Shown here: one piece after another, positions 9,001 to 15,829 of the stretch | How the letters are laid out: each line of letters begins with the position of its first letter | Numbering within the stretch: position 1 is the first letter of the stretch | From: an uncultured Prevotellaceae bacterium | Lineage (GTDB): Bacteria; Bacteroidota; Bacteroidia; Bacteroidales; Bacteroidaceae | Reading direction: 5' to 3' | Assembly (NCBI GenBank): GCA_900313615.1 | Contig: OMRP01000008.1 | Coordinates: forward strand, 1 to 64,000 | Length of the DNA: 64,000 bases | Translations under genes and position numbers: made by a program | The notes under the pieces: model-generated | What the model saw: only the letters and a program-made list of their open reading frames with translations | What the model was told of the DNA's origin: nothing | The model's database searches: none

Positions 9001-9974
9001 TCTTTTCGCCAACGGTCTCCCTGCACAATATTGCGGTGGAATATGCGCCGGTGGAGGGCGGTGTCACTTTCGCAGAGAAATATGATACTTATCGGCTGTC
9101 GTCAACGCGTGAGGTGGTAACGGCTTCCACTACGGAGAAAATGAAATCGGCACGACTGTTCGGAGGACTGCAATATAATGCAAAAGCCGATGAGGTGAGC
9201 CAAGCGAACCGAGAGGCGGGACTTCTCTCCGAAGGACCTCTCATGGCGAGCCGCGCACCCGTAGACTCACTGATGATGAGGGGTGGGGCGGGGTACTTGG
9301 CCTACACACTTAAAGAGGTGGACGACATAACGACTGAATTGAAAGGAAAAATAAGTGACGTGAAACCGCTGACAGGGGTTAGTGGCTCGGAAGAGGCGTT
9401 TAAAAACTTATCGGGAAAACATACTGATATTCTCCATATAGCTACTCATGGATTTTTCTGGACGGAGGAACAAGCAAACCGCATGGGTAATCTGGCGTTC
9501 CTCACCGTCACGAATGAAAACGCCGCATCCGAAGAAGATAAGGCGTTGTCGCGCTCTGGACTGCTCTTCGCTGGGGCCAACGCTACGCTAACACATAAAC
9601 AGGTGCCTGACAATTTGGAGGATGGCATCCTCACGGCACGCGAACTGTCACAGTTGGACCTTCGGGGTACTTCACTTGTGGTGTTGTCGGCATGCCAGAC
9701 GGCACTCGGAAAGGTTACGGGCGACGGGGTTTTCGGACTGCAAAGGGGATTCAAGAAAGCTGGGGCGAAAACAATGGTCATGAGTCTTTGGAAGGTGGAT
9801 GACCAAGCCACGCAAATACTCATGACGGCCTTCTATCACCACCTGGTGGATGGGCAGTCACCTCGCAGCGCTTTCCTCGCCGCTCAGCAACATCTCCGCC
9901 ACATCGAAAACGGACGTTTCAATGCTCCCATCTATTGGGCGGCATTCATCCTCCTCGATGCGATGGAGAAATAG
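6009..9974 (+). CDS. Exported TPR-CHAT putative cysteine protease
   Basis: A 1321-aa protein beginning with a signal peptide (MKNLLLLFFILLSLPTFAQQ). Roughly residues 20-800 are degenerate tetratricopeptide-type helical repeats (for example EAIELSSDFEL, AKAYAEKGLDLCRG, DYACQGIDIMEKIFG). The C-terminal 350 residues form a CHAT domain, a caspase-like fold. The catalytic pair is present: His1147 in HIATHGFF and Cys1229 in VVLSACQTALG, followed by the usual GVFGLQRGFKKAGAKTMV and LWKVDD. CHAT proteins are cysteine proteases often gated by TPR domains, best known from CRISPR-linked and gasdermin-linked systems in the cytoplasm. Here the signal peptide implies a periplasmic or surface location. It follows the CD225 and DUF2752 genes (69 nt gap with a GC-rich repeat), so it may be their partner. 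The substrate is unknown. Confidence 0.88.
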   Translation: MKNLLLLFFILLSLPTFAQQSRTDSIALSDKLYDEGVFFYHDKKYDKAAKIFEQLRTIDEQLYDSLDQRHFYASDWLASCYGKMGRTAEAIELSSDFELPPVERWGREVIDSLSYLAMQHFDAGSIEDALFYLREVVRMERDWNGEKATTYAGALNFLSYVLSSGGYSEQAEVTSRECLKVLSHHLKKDSYTYATYHYTLVETLVGMKRFDEALDIIRGLEPIYEKYGDDKSKNYLSLLFVKMYALYWKGGVDELEATASKLLRGCEKAGLVNNYMYGTALGMMGETANIKGDGQKGMELLKKADEALTVCEDEDPNLHPHYLSLLAQMYAAAGNGNEAKAYAEKGLDLCRGTMVGGPIYNQLLMLKGAAAINLNDKYRGLTWVDQAIEGYRKIGQVDHLLVDGLNAMSSYYRSVNNHQKDIEYSRLLLDTYMSMPDVEDTIVVASMLNLAQSLIAYTELDSAKVMTKQAVDFAEKKIPGTLSMGSVYYLAAQLTINMAMIDQSIDYVKKAAEIFEQYHADQYLFSAKAMLALAYAAKNDYVNAVEQQTKVLEYVKRTFGENSMEYGDAAQSLAQYQLSLGDMQGAGQTMEKAQAVFNDYHANADNYNALERLQLGNEFLARGDPYTADIVFLQALELMDKDSLQQTVNYASALLGLAQSEVGMGHWKPAYDYACQGIDIMEKIFGHEKAVANSAQLYSLRGQLLLMLGRSAEAYEELREVEQAIARFVSTDHMAYLQAGWQVCNAAIADNRKEVAVEYAEKLSGLLREYILSKFTTMSPQERMGTWNQNAAFYENVLPAMTNRYNDDIEVAGRLADCAYDGQLLGKGLLLTTEIEMNRLLLESGDQQAIVAYNQLKQKRSLLDQQTAIPKEQRSVNTDSLRLELTRLERQLTSMSTAYGDYTKPLRTTWLDVQKSLDKKDVAIEFVSFFLDEVTDMNQRQYAALILKKDMGHPVLVPLCSEQQLQDISAEGCYNTDSLAKLVWQPMAEYLNGAHRVFFSPTVSLHNIAVEYAPVEGGVTFAEKYDTYRLSSTREVVTASTTEKMKSARLFGGLQYNAKADEVSQANREAGLLSEGPLMASRAPVDSLMMRGGAGYLAYTLKEVDDITTELKGKISDVKPLTGVSGSEEAFKNLSGKHTDILHIATHGFFWTEEQANRMGNLAFLTVTNENAASEEDKALSRSGLLFAGANATLTHKQVPDNLEDGILTARELSQLDLRGTSLVVLSACQTALGKVTGDGVFGLQRGFKKAGAKTMVMSLWKVDDQATQILMTAFYHHLVDGQSPRSAFLAAQQHLRHIENGRFNAPIYWAAFILLDAMEK

Positions 9975-10250
9975 CAGTGTGAACATTTTTCCTATCATCT
10001 CATCTAAGTCTCTCTTTCGTTATTACATTCCCCCTTGTTGCCCCTGCGTTATATCGTTATAATAGTAACCCGTTATTCCGTTACTTTATCTCTTTACTAT
10101 CTATGTGGTATTTACGCCCTCCCCTCGGGGAGGGTCGGGGTAGGGGCTAAAAAAGCCGCTCTGTGAGAGCGGCTTTTATCTTTTTTCCCGAAATGATCGT
10201 CGGGCTATTTACGTCCTCCCCTCGGGGAGGGAAGGGGGAGGGGCTTCTTT
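9975..10250. other. Intergenic region with two GC-rich repeats
   Basis: This 276-nt spacer between convergent genes holds no credible coding frame. It contains two GC-rich dispersed elements (about 10117-10147 and 10214-10244, both with core CCCCTCGGGGAGGG) flanking a strong intrinsic terminator at 10151-10177. Confidence 0.7.
10151..10177. terminator. Strong bidirectional terminator
   Basis: A perfect 12-bp stem, AAAAGCCGCTCT / AGAGCGGCTTTT, closed by a 3-nt loop GTG and followed by a T-rich stretch on the plus strand, with A-rich sequence on the other side. It ends both the TPR-CHAT gene and the convergent DUF805 gene. Confidence 0.88.
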
Positions 10251-10745
10251 TTATTGGAAATCGGGATATTTGGGTGACGGTCCATACTGGTTGGTACCGG
10301 GCTGGCTGTCTTTGACAAACCAAATAAGCAGGATGATACCAAGTACAAGGGCTGCCAATCCTACGATAATCATCGGGATAACCAAGGAATCATGAGTGGA
10401 GGCTGCGGAGAAATCAAGAGACTTCCAAGCCTTCTCTGCCAGATACGACTGATATTTTGACAAAATCAGTGTCAAGACATACACGCCAGAGTAGATGTAA
10501 ATCATTGTGTTACCCTTGCCGATGTCATGGAGACGACGACACTGGAGGGGGATGGTGCATACCCACAGGATCAGAGAGAGAATCCATCCAAAGGGGATAA
10601 ACGCCAGAATGATGTTCACGATAAACAATGCCAACATCGTCCACCAGAACTCACTGCGGCGGCTGCGGCCTTCCATGTCTTTAATACGAGCAATCGCCAA
10701 TTTCACGGCGGTCACAAAGTCTAACTGCGGAATAGGTTGTGCCAT
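10251..10745 (-). CDS. DUF805 membrane protein
   Basis: A 164-aa inner-membrane protein with the DUF805 signature: the N-terminal GRSRRSEFWW, the central CRRLHDIGKG and the C-terminal KDSQPGTNQYGPSPK. Hydrophobic segments (TMLALFIVNIILAFIPFGW, ILSLILWVCTI, a middle one and VGLAALVLGIILLIWFV) suggest about four spans. DUF805 proteins are common, with no firm function; many are fused or adjacent to other small membrane domains. It is a single-gene unit with a good upstream promoter at 10826-10856 and a terminator shared with the convergent TPR-CHAT gene. Confidence 0.9.
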   Translation of the reverse strand: MAQPIPQLDFVTAVKLAIARIKDMEGRSRRSEFWWTMLALFIVNIILAFIPFGWILSLILWVCTIPLQCRRLHDIGKGNTMIYIYSGVYVLTLILSKYQSYLAEKAWKSLDFSAASTHDSLVIPMIIVGLAALVLGIILLIWFVKDSQPGTNQYGPSPKYPDFQ

Positions 10746-10825
10746 AATAATAGTTTTTTTTAGTTAATTGTATAATGTGAATAATTAATATAATTTGTGG
10801 TTAAAGGTTTGTCTTGTTTTCGCTA

Positions 10826-10856
10826 CAAAAATACAATTTTTTTCACATATAACAAA
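10826..10856 (-). promoter_or_regulatory. Promoter of the DUF805 gene
   Basis: On the minus strand there is a -33 TTTG (10853-10856), a 19-nt spacer and a -7 box TATTTTTG (10826-10833), matching the Bacteroidota consensus. The leader to the ATG at 10745 is about 75 nt. Confidence 0.75.
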
Positions 10857-11122
10857 TAAAAGGCAAAAAAATGTTATATAATAGTTGCTTTTTTACACGA
10901 ACAACTCACTTTTCCTTGCTTTTCATCTGTTTCTTTTCTTATTCTTGCATCCTTATTCTTCCTTATTTTCCTTTTTCTTCCTTTTTCTTCCTTTTCTTCC
11001 CTTTTTACCCTTTTCTTCCTTCTATTTTCTATCTTCCACTCTTTTTCGTTATTTTTCTTGCAATCTTCCCCTCGTCCCTCTCTGTTGTGTATGTTGCCGT
11101 GTTACGGCAACCACCGCTTCAC

Positions 11123-11182
11123 CCCCAAAAACAAAAGAAGTCCGAGCATTCTCGGACTTCTGTGTTGCGGAGGCAGGATTCG
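11123..11182 (-). repeat. Partial duplicate of tRNA-fMet 3' end and terminator
   Basis: This 60-nt block repeats 11272-11332 with a single A indel. It contains the complete terminator hairpin (GAAGTCCGAG/CTCGGACTTC) and the last 24 or so nt of the tRNA (acceptor strand and part of the T arm), then diverges abruptly in the T loop. The remaining sequence beyond the break does not resemble a tRNA. It is a recombination or integration scar, or a collapsed tandem duplication. Confidence 0.85.
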
Positions 11183-11286
11183 TTCTTCATCGAGCAACAG
11201 TCGCCTGTCGCGAAGCGGTGGCGACAATAATTGTTGCGAGGTAACGGCGACCGTAGGTCGCACGTGAGAATCCCCAAAAACAAAAA

Positions 11287-11310
11287 GAAGTCCGAGCATT
11301 CTCGGACTTC
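11287..11310 (-). terminator. Intrinsic terminator of tRNA-fMet
   Basis: Read on the minus strand, the arms GAAGTCCGAG and CTCGGACTTC flank a 4-nt loop and are followed by a T run (CTTTTTG). It lies 4 nt beyond the tRNA 3' end. An identical hairpin is present in the upstream duplicate at 11137-11160. Confidence 0.85.
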
Positions 11311-11314
11311 TGTG

Positions 11315-11387
11315 TTGCGGAGGCAGGATTCGAACGTGCGACCTCCAGGTTATGAGCCTGGCGAGCTACCAACTGCTCCACTCCGCG
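11315..11387 (-). tRNA. Initiator tRNA-fMet (CAT)
   Basis: A full cloverleaf of 73 nt on the minus strand with anticodon CAT. Initiator traits are present: C1 faces A72 (no pair at the acceptor end), the D stem is GAGC/GCTC giving A11-U24, and the anticodon stem is CCAGG/CCTGG, close to but not matching the three G-C pairs of the classical initiator (29-41 is A-U). The sequence is very similar to E. coli tRNA-fMet through the acceptor, D and anticodon arms. CCA is not encoded. The T stem reads GCACG against CCTGC, leaving a C-C mismatch at 52-62. A consensus promoter and a terminator flank the gene. Confidence 0.93.
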
Positions 11388-11409
11388 ATGTTTTTTCGTT
11401 AAGTGGGTG

Positions 11410-11441
11410 CAAAAGTAATACTTTTCGGCGTTATTTCCAAA
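11410..11441 (-). promoter_or_regulatory. Promoter of tRNA-fMet
   Basis: Minus-strand -33 TTTG (11438-11441), 20-nt spacer, -7 box TACTTTTG (11410-11417), 22 nt before the mature tRNA 5' end. A good match to the Bacteroidota consensus. Confidence 0.8.
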
Positions 11442-11514
11442 TCTTTCCCTTCTTTTTTTCCTCTTTTAACAAAAACACCGCCTTTTTTGCCCGTTTGGTA
11501 TCGCATGAATAGTC

Positions 11515-11610
11515 CTTTTCTCCTATTTTCTCCCATATTCTCCCATATTCTCCCATTTCCCTCTTTTTACCCTTTTACCTTTTTACTTTTTTACCCTTTT
11601 ACCTTTTTAC
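11515..11610. repeat. Short tandem pyrimidine repeats
   Basis: Between the tRNA promoter and the end of the patatin gene the plus strand is almost all pyrimidine. It holds three copies of TCTCCCATAT (the last degenerate) and alternating TTACCCTTTT / TTACCTTTTT units. No gene is visible. It may have grown by slippage. Confidence 0.7.
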
Positions 11611-11614
11611 CTTT

Positions 11615-13855
11615 TCAGAACACATATCCCAGATTAATGTAAAAATAAGGTTTCTTTGTCACGTTGCTGTAACCTATAGATGCGCCGATAGGTCCTGATA
11701 CGGCATTGTAATAGTAACTCAGCGAAGTGCCAAGCATGACTTTACTCTTTAATAATTTGCTGTATTTGTCATCATCCTGAGCGGCGGCAAACCTCAATAA
11801 GATGATGTTGTTGGTAGTCAGTGAATATTGTGCCTGCAATTGGGCGGCGATGAACTTGTCGTATTGAAGTTCTATATGTCCTACTCCAGCAAAAGGCAAC
11901 TGCTGCTCTACGTAATGGCCGAACCATTCGCCACCCATGATGTTGCAGAGGATGATGGGGGTGTCGTCATTGTGAAGCAGACGGCCATAGAACATGGGTT
12001 GGATGGCTAGATGGTTGCCTATGGGGAAATTGGTACGCCACATGGCACTTATCTCGTGAACACCGATTTCATCATTCAACTTGATGAAATTGTCCGTATA
12101 ATAACCGTATTTAAAGGAGAATTTGCTTCCTCGGGTGGGGAAATACCAAGCATTCTCGCTGTTATAGTCCACCTTGGCGAAGTAACTGATGAAATGCTCG
12201 TGGTCGGGCATCTCCATGTAATGCTCCTCCACTTGGTCAAGTAGCAGGTCGTAGTTGAAGTAATAGTCAATGGCAGCTCCGATGCTGATGTAGAAGTTGC
12301 GGACATTGAATGTGAGTGGTGCTACTTGGGCAAACAGTCGGTTATAACTGAGGTCATAACTCTTCTTGCCATATTCGTAAAGGAAGTAGTCGTTGCGGTG
12401 GAAACCAGCGGTGAGCGTGGGGGTGAATATGCTGGAGGGGTGAAACTCCAGATTTGTTTCCGCCTTGATGCGTTTTCCCAAGCGGAGGGTGAAGTCGAAT
12501 TCCATAGGTACCTGCTTGCGAATGGGAAAAGCGAGGTTGGCTTGCAAGGCCACAATCTCTTCCGTGTCAAAACGGATGCCCAAATTCATCTTGTTGTTGC
12601 GCTTGTCACCGGCAATGAGTGTTATCCGGTCGGCCATGGTGCCATCGGCCATCTCTATGGCATTACGCTCAATATGAAAATCGGCACTTTCATAAAAGAG
12701 GTCCATACGGATGGAGGTCATGATGAGGTGGGCACGGTCGGTGTCGATGCTGTCTCCTTCATGCAATTTGAATTTGGTGCGGATAAAATGCTCGTCACGG
12801 CTAGACATGTTCTCAAAACGATACTCGCCAATCCTGTACGATGGATTGTCTGACAATGGCTCCTGGATGGTGGCATGAGAGTGAACCATGGGATGCGATG
12901 GGTAGAGTTTCTCCTTGAGGGCGACAATCTCGTCCCAGTGCGCCATGGCGGCTTCTTCACCACGACGTATGAGCGTGTCAATGGCGGAAGGACTGAACGA
13001 GGCTGAACTGTAGCCTTCCGTGTCGACAATGATGGGGATGTCGGTGATGGCCATGTTCTCGTCAAATTTATTCTTGCAGTTGAAATCGACAATCTGAAGC
13101 AAGATGTCGGTGCCAGAACGAAGTTTTTCGGCTTTCTTCAACTTGCTGGCAACGGACACGCCAATGATGTAGTCTGCTCCCATCTCTTTGGCGATGTCGG
13201 CAGGGTAATTGTTGCGCAGACCTCCGTCGACAAGCACCTGGTCGCCTTTCCTTACAGGGGAGAATGCACCGGGAATCGACATACTCGCACGCATGGCTTC
13301 GCTGAGAACGCCATTGTGAAACACCACCTCGCTATTGTCAACGACATTGGTGGCCACACAAGCAAAGGGGATGGGAAGGGTATTGAAATCGATGGAGTCG
13401 TTATAGGGGGTAGTAAAAGTGTTCAGAAGTCTGCTGATGTTCTTGCCGATAATGATACCGCCACCTATCGATCTTATTCTTTTCTTCAGACGAAGACTGG
13501 TCGAGAAGACATAGGTATTTTGAAATTCTCGTTCTTTCAAACTTTGATATCGTAGGTTCTCCTTGTCGGAGAAGACCTCCGCCCAGTCCTGAGCCCTGAC
13601 AATGGAGTCAAGGCGAGTGGCACTGTTACCGCAGCAATACAGACCACCGACAAGACTGCCCATGCTGGTGCCAGTGATGAGGTCGATAGGGATGCCGGCC
13701 TTTTCCAGTACTTTCAGCACGCCGATGTGGGCCACTCCCTTGGCACCACCGCCGCTGAGCACCAGAGCCACTTTCTTGGGGGAATAATCTTCCTGACAGG
13801 TAGCAGTTCGGACAAAGCCGATGAAGACTAACAAGATGATAAATAGTCGTTTCAT
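11615..13855 (-). CDS. Patatin phospholipase with POTRA and outer-membrane barrel (type Vd-like)
   Basis: A 746-aa protein with a signal peptide ending near Cys20-Gln21. Residues 27-310 are a patatin domain with oxyanion motif SGGGAKG (34-40), nucleophile elbow GTSMG (Ser64) and the DGG triad Asp210. Residues about 340-400 (YRIGEYRFENM ... DSIDTDRAHLIMTSIR) look like a POTRA domain. The rest alternates aromatic and polar beta strands, as in a 16-strand BamA/Omp85-type barrel, and ends in the aromatic YINLGYVF. This matches type Vd autotransporters such as PlpD and FplA, where the lipase is carried to the surface by its own barrel. It lies 15 nt after the WG-repeat gene, same strand. Activity would be phospholipase A on lipid substrates. 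Confidence 0.88.
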   Translation of the reverse strand: MKRLFIILLVFIGFVRTATCQEDYSPKKVALVLSGGGAKGVAHIGVLKVLEKAGIPIDLITGTSMGSLVGGLYCCGNSATRLDSIVRAQDWAEVFSDKENLRYQSLKEREFQNTYVFSTSLRLKKRIRSIGGGIIIGKNISRLLNTFTTPYNDSIDFNTLPIPFACVATNVVDNSEVVFHNGVLSEAMRASMSIPGAFSPVRKGDQVLVDGGLRNNYPADIAKEMGADYIIGVSVASKLKKAEKLRSGTDILLQIVDFNCKNKFDENMAITDIPIIVDTEGYSSASFSPSAIDTLIRRGEEAAMAHWDEIVALKEKLYPSHPMVHSHATIQEPLSDNPSYRIGEYRFENMSSRDEHFIRTKFKLHEGDSIDTDRAHLIMTSIRMDLFYESADFHIERNAIEMADGTMADRITLIAGDKRNNKMNLGIRFDTEEIVALQANLAFPIRKQVPMEFDFTLRLGKRIKAETNLEFHPSSIFTPTLTAGFHRNDYFLYEYGKKSYDLSYNRLFAQVAPLTFNVRNFYISIGAAIDYYFNYDLLLDQVEEHYMEMPDHEHFISYFAKVDYNSENAWYFPTRGSKFSFKYGYYTDNFIKLNDEIGVHEISAMWRTNFPIGNHLAIQPMFYGRLLHNDDTPIILCNIMGGEWFGHYVEQQLPFAGVGHIELQYDKFIAAQLQAQYSLTTNNIILLRFAAAQDDDKYSKLLKSKVMLGTSLSYYYNAVSGPIGASIGYSNVTKKPYFYINLGYVF

Positions 13856-13870
13856 GTCAAATAATTATAC

Positions 13871-15643
13871 TCATGGCTGTTCCACACCATATACTTTGCC
13901 GTTGACAATGGCGGAGATGCCACAGACTACTGGACGATAGGTTTCCGGGCTTAATTGCAACATAGGTCGGATGGTCATGTCCTGGACGCTGCTCTTCCAC
14001 GCCTTCTTCACGCCCTCGGCATCCGACGGCGGAACAGGCAGCATCACCGTGCCCCAGGCCGTCTTCACCTCATACGCCTGTTGGGTCGCGTCGTAGCGGC
14101 CCAGCTTATAGTCCTTGCGGTGCAACTCGTGCTGAAGGGTAAGGTAGTCTTTCAGCAACTTATCCTCTTTCATGTCCTGATGAGCCTGATAGACTGCCTC
14201 TTCCTTGTCGGTTGCTGAATTGAGACGCTGATACACGTTGATGGCCCTATTCTCGCAGAAGGCTTTGTAGTCGTTATCCACATCCTCCCTCACTGGCGTG
14301 GCCTTCTTCCCCTCGGCGAAGAGACGGGGGGCGAACTGTTCCACCTCGGCAGCCGAATAGATGGTGGGTAGCGTGACGGGCTTATCTACATCGGCCAGCG
14401 TCAGCGCATACCTGTTGTCGCTGCCCACCATGCAATAGGTATAGGTCTTCGAGTCCTTGGGTAACCTCAGGTGTTCGGTCTTAAACATATCGTAGGACGG
14501 CGCGATGGTCTCATAAAAACCGTAATAGGTCTGGCCGTCGTCGCGGCGCGAAACCAGCTCCAAAACACCGCACTTGCCGGCTTTCCACACCTTGACATAA
14601 TTGGAAAATGGTCCCATTTTCTCTATCCGATCGTAATTGATGTCGCTGAACAGCTCACCGTCGGTGGTCATCAGTCCAAACTGCACCTTTCCGTCATCGT
14701 TAGGCTCCGACACGATCAGGCATTCTTGGTAATGACCGTCAAGATACACCTTGTGGTCCTCCACGCTGTTCACCACACGGCTGATGGTCATGCCCAGTGG
14801 GTCTTCTGACAATTTGTCGATGTTGTTGAGAATGAGCCACCGCCCGTCTTGCAACTGGCAGTAGGCACGGTAGGGACTGTCTTTGAGTATCACCTCCTGG
14901 AAGTCGAAATCGAATCCGTCATAGTTTTCCCACACACCGTCACCAGAGAAGAGTCGCCAATGGTTGCGGCTATATTGGTCGCGCTGGTTGAGAAACAGGG
15001 TTGACAGATGGGGGTAATACTTCACCTCGTCGTATTCGTACAGGATGATGGTCTCGTGCTCGTCCACATTCTCCACGCCCCATTTCTTGGTGGTTTTCAA
15101 CTGCATGGTCGCTCTCGAACCGTCTATCATCCAGATGTGCTCGTAATGCGGTGGGTAGTGCCAGGCAGTGCCATCGCTGTTTTTTTTCCAGATGCCCATG
15201 CCCTTGCCCGGCACGCTGTGTACGCTATAGTTGCCACGCTCCTGCTCTTCATGCCCTTCCAACATCTCACGCCTGTCGGCAGGCAGCGAGAGATACCACT
15301 CATGAAGACGGGCTGCCGCTTGACGACGCTCTTCTTCTTCCCTGGCCCGCTGACGCTCCCTCTCCGCACGCAACTCGGCCTCGGTCTTCTGAGGGGTGTA
15401 GTCGCGCAGATGGGTCGAGGGCTTAGGCGTCGAGGGTGTCTGCGAAGTGCTCGGGGTTGAAGTGGAGTTGTCATCGTCGTCACTGCTCCCCTCGTACCAC
15501 TTGCAACTGGGTCGGTGAGGCTCACCATTGGTGGCTCCGCAGTCGGCACACATCACCCCCGTGACAGGGGGGATATTGAACTGGGCGGCAGCCGTCATGG
15601 CAACACCGAAAACTGCCGATATGAATAGCATAAAATGTTTCAT
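13871..15643 (-). CDS. Exported Cys-module and WG-repeat protein (paralogue)
   Basis: A 590-aa protein. The start at 15643 is preferred over an in-frame ATG 20 codons upstream because it gives a clean signal peptide (MKHFMLFISAVFGVAMTAAA). The mature N-terminus has C-A-D-C, then P-H-R-P-S-C-K-W-Y, an acidic/Ser/Thr/Pro linker and STHLRDYTP, matching the gene at 719-2062. A charged helical stretch of Arg/Glu follows (about residues 95-125). The remainder contains WG-like repeats (KKWGVENVDEHETIILYEYD; FGLMTTDGELFSDINYDRI; KCGVLELVSRR). It precedes the patatin-barrel gene by 15 nt, so the pair is probably one operon. Function unknown. Confidence 0.85.
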   Translation of the reverse strand: MKHFMLFISAVFGVAMTAAAQFNIPPVTGVMCADCGATNGEPHRPSCKWYEGSSDDDDNSTSTPSTSQTPSTPKPSTHLRDYTPQKTEAELRAERERQRAREEEERRQAAARLHEWYLSLPADRREMLEGHEEQERGNYSVHSVPGKGMGIWKKNSDGTAWHYPPHYEHIWMIDGSRATMQLKTTKKWGVENVDEHETIILYEYDEVKYYPHLSTLFLNQRDQYSRNHWRLFSGDGVWENYDGFDFDFQEVILKDSPYRAYCQLQDGRWLILNNIDKLSEDPLGMTISRVVNSVEDHKVYLDGHYQECLIVSEPNDDGKVQFGLMTTDGELFSDINYDRIEKMGPFSNYVKVWKAGKCGVLELVSRRDDGQTYYGFYETIAPSYDMFKTEHLRLPKDSKTYTYCMVGSDNRYALTLADVDKPVTLPTIYSAAEVEQFAPRLFAEGKKATPVREDVDNDYKAFCENRAINVYQRLNSATDKEEAVYQAHQDMKEDKLLKDYLTLQHELHRKDYKLGRYDATQQAYEVKTAWGTVMLPVPPSDAEGVKKAWKSSVQDMTIRPMLQLSPETYRPVVCGISAIVNGKVYGVEQP

Positions 15644-15690
15644 AATAGATATAATGTAAAAGGATTCGTAAAACAATAGCGCATTTTCTG

Positions 15691-15698
15691 CAAAAATA
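15691..15698 (-). promoter_or_regulatory. -7 element of WG-repeat/patatin operon
   Basis: A minus-strand TATTTTTG box about 48 nt before the ATG at 15643. No matching -33 TTTG is apparent at the right distance, so the call is partial. Confidence 0.5.
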
Positions 15699-15758
15699 AT
15701 CATTATACTTGATTTATTTCATGAAAAATGAAGATTTTCTACTAATTTCTCGCAATTA

Positions 15759-15790
15759 TTTGCATAATTGAAAGAAAACACCTAATTTTG
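15759..15790 (+). promoter_or_regulatory. Promoter of the tetR-type regulator
   Basis: A -33 TTTG at 15759-15762, a 20-nt spacer and a -7 TAATTTTG at 15783-15790. The predicted start site falls inside the inverted repeat at 15786-15815, which is the normal place for an autoregulatory operator. Confidence 0.8.
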
Positions 15791-15815
15791 CACACATCAT
15801 TAACGATGTGCAAAA
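15786..15815 (+). promoter_or_regulatory. Inverted-repeat operator candidate
   Basis: A 30-nt dyad with perfect 9-nt outer arms TTTTGCACA / TGTGCAAAA and an inner CATC...GATG. It overlaps the end of the -7 box and the predicted transcription start, 15 nt before the regulator's ATG. The size and symmetry fit a TetR-family dimer site. A GGAGGA stretch lies 8 nt before the ATG. Confidence 0.75.
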
Positions 15816-15829
15816 CGGAGGATTGAATT

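Larger units (their letters stand above)
10857..11314. other. Low-complexity and repeat-rich intergenic region
   Basis: No credible gene. Positions about 10905-11075 are an almost pure pyrimidine tract on the plus strand (TTCCTT/TTTTCTTCC runs). After this come several dyads: GTTGCCGT/ACGGCAAC at 11092-11110, nested arms GCAAC...GTTGC and GTCGCC...GGCGAC within 11193-11236, and GCGACC-GTA-GGTCGC near 11247-11261. A 60-nt copy of the tRNA 3' end plus terminator lies at 11123-11182. Open frames across this stretch are low-complexity artefacts. Confidence 0.7.

Noticed and set aside
10871..11230. Two overlapping 119-codon frames in the polypyrimidine tract
   Set aside because: Phe/Leu/Ser/Pro-rich translations of a CT-tract that also run through the duplicated tRNA end; not real genes.
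11092..11262. Possible insertion element between the tRNA repeats
   Set aside because: Palindromes exist, but there is no transposase, no clear terminal repeats and no target duplication beyond the tRNA repeat itself; left as a scar.
11231..11512. 93-codon frame across the tRNA
   Set aside because: It is antisense to the tRNA-fMet and its promoter.
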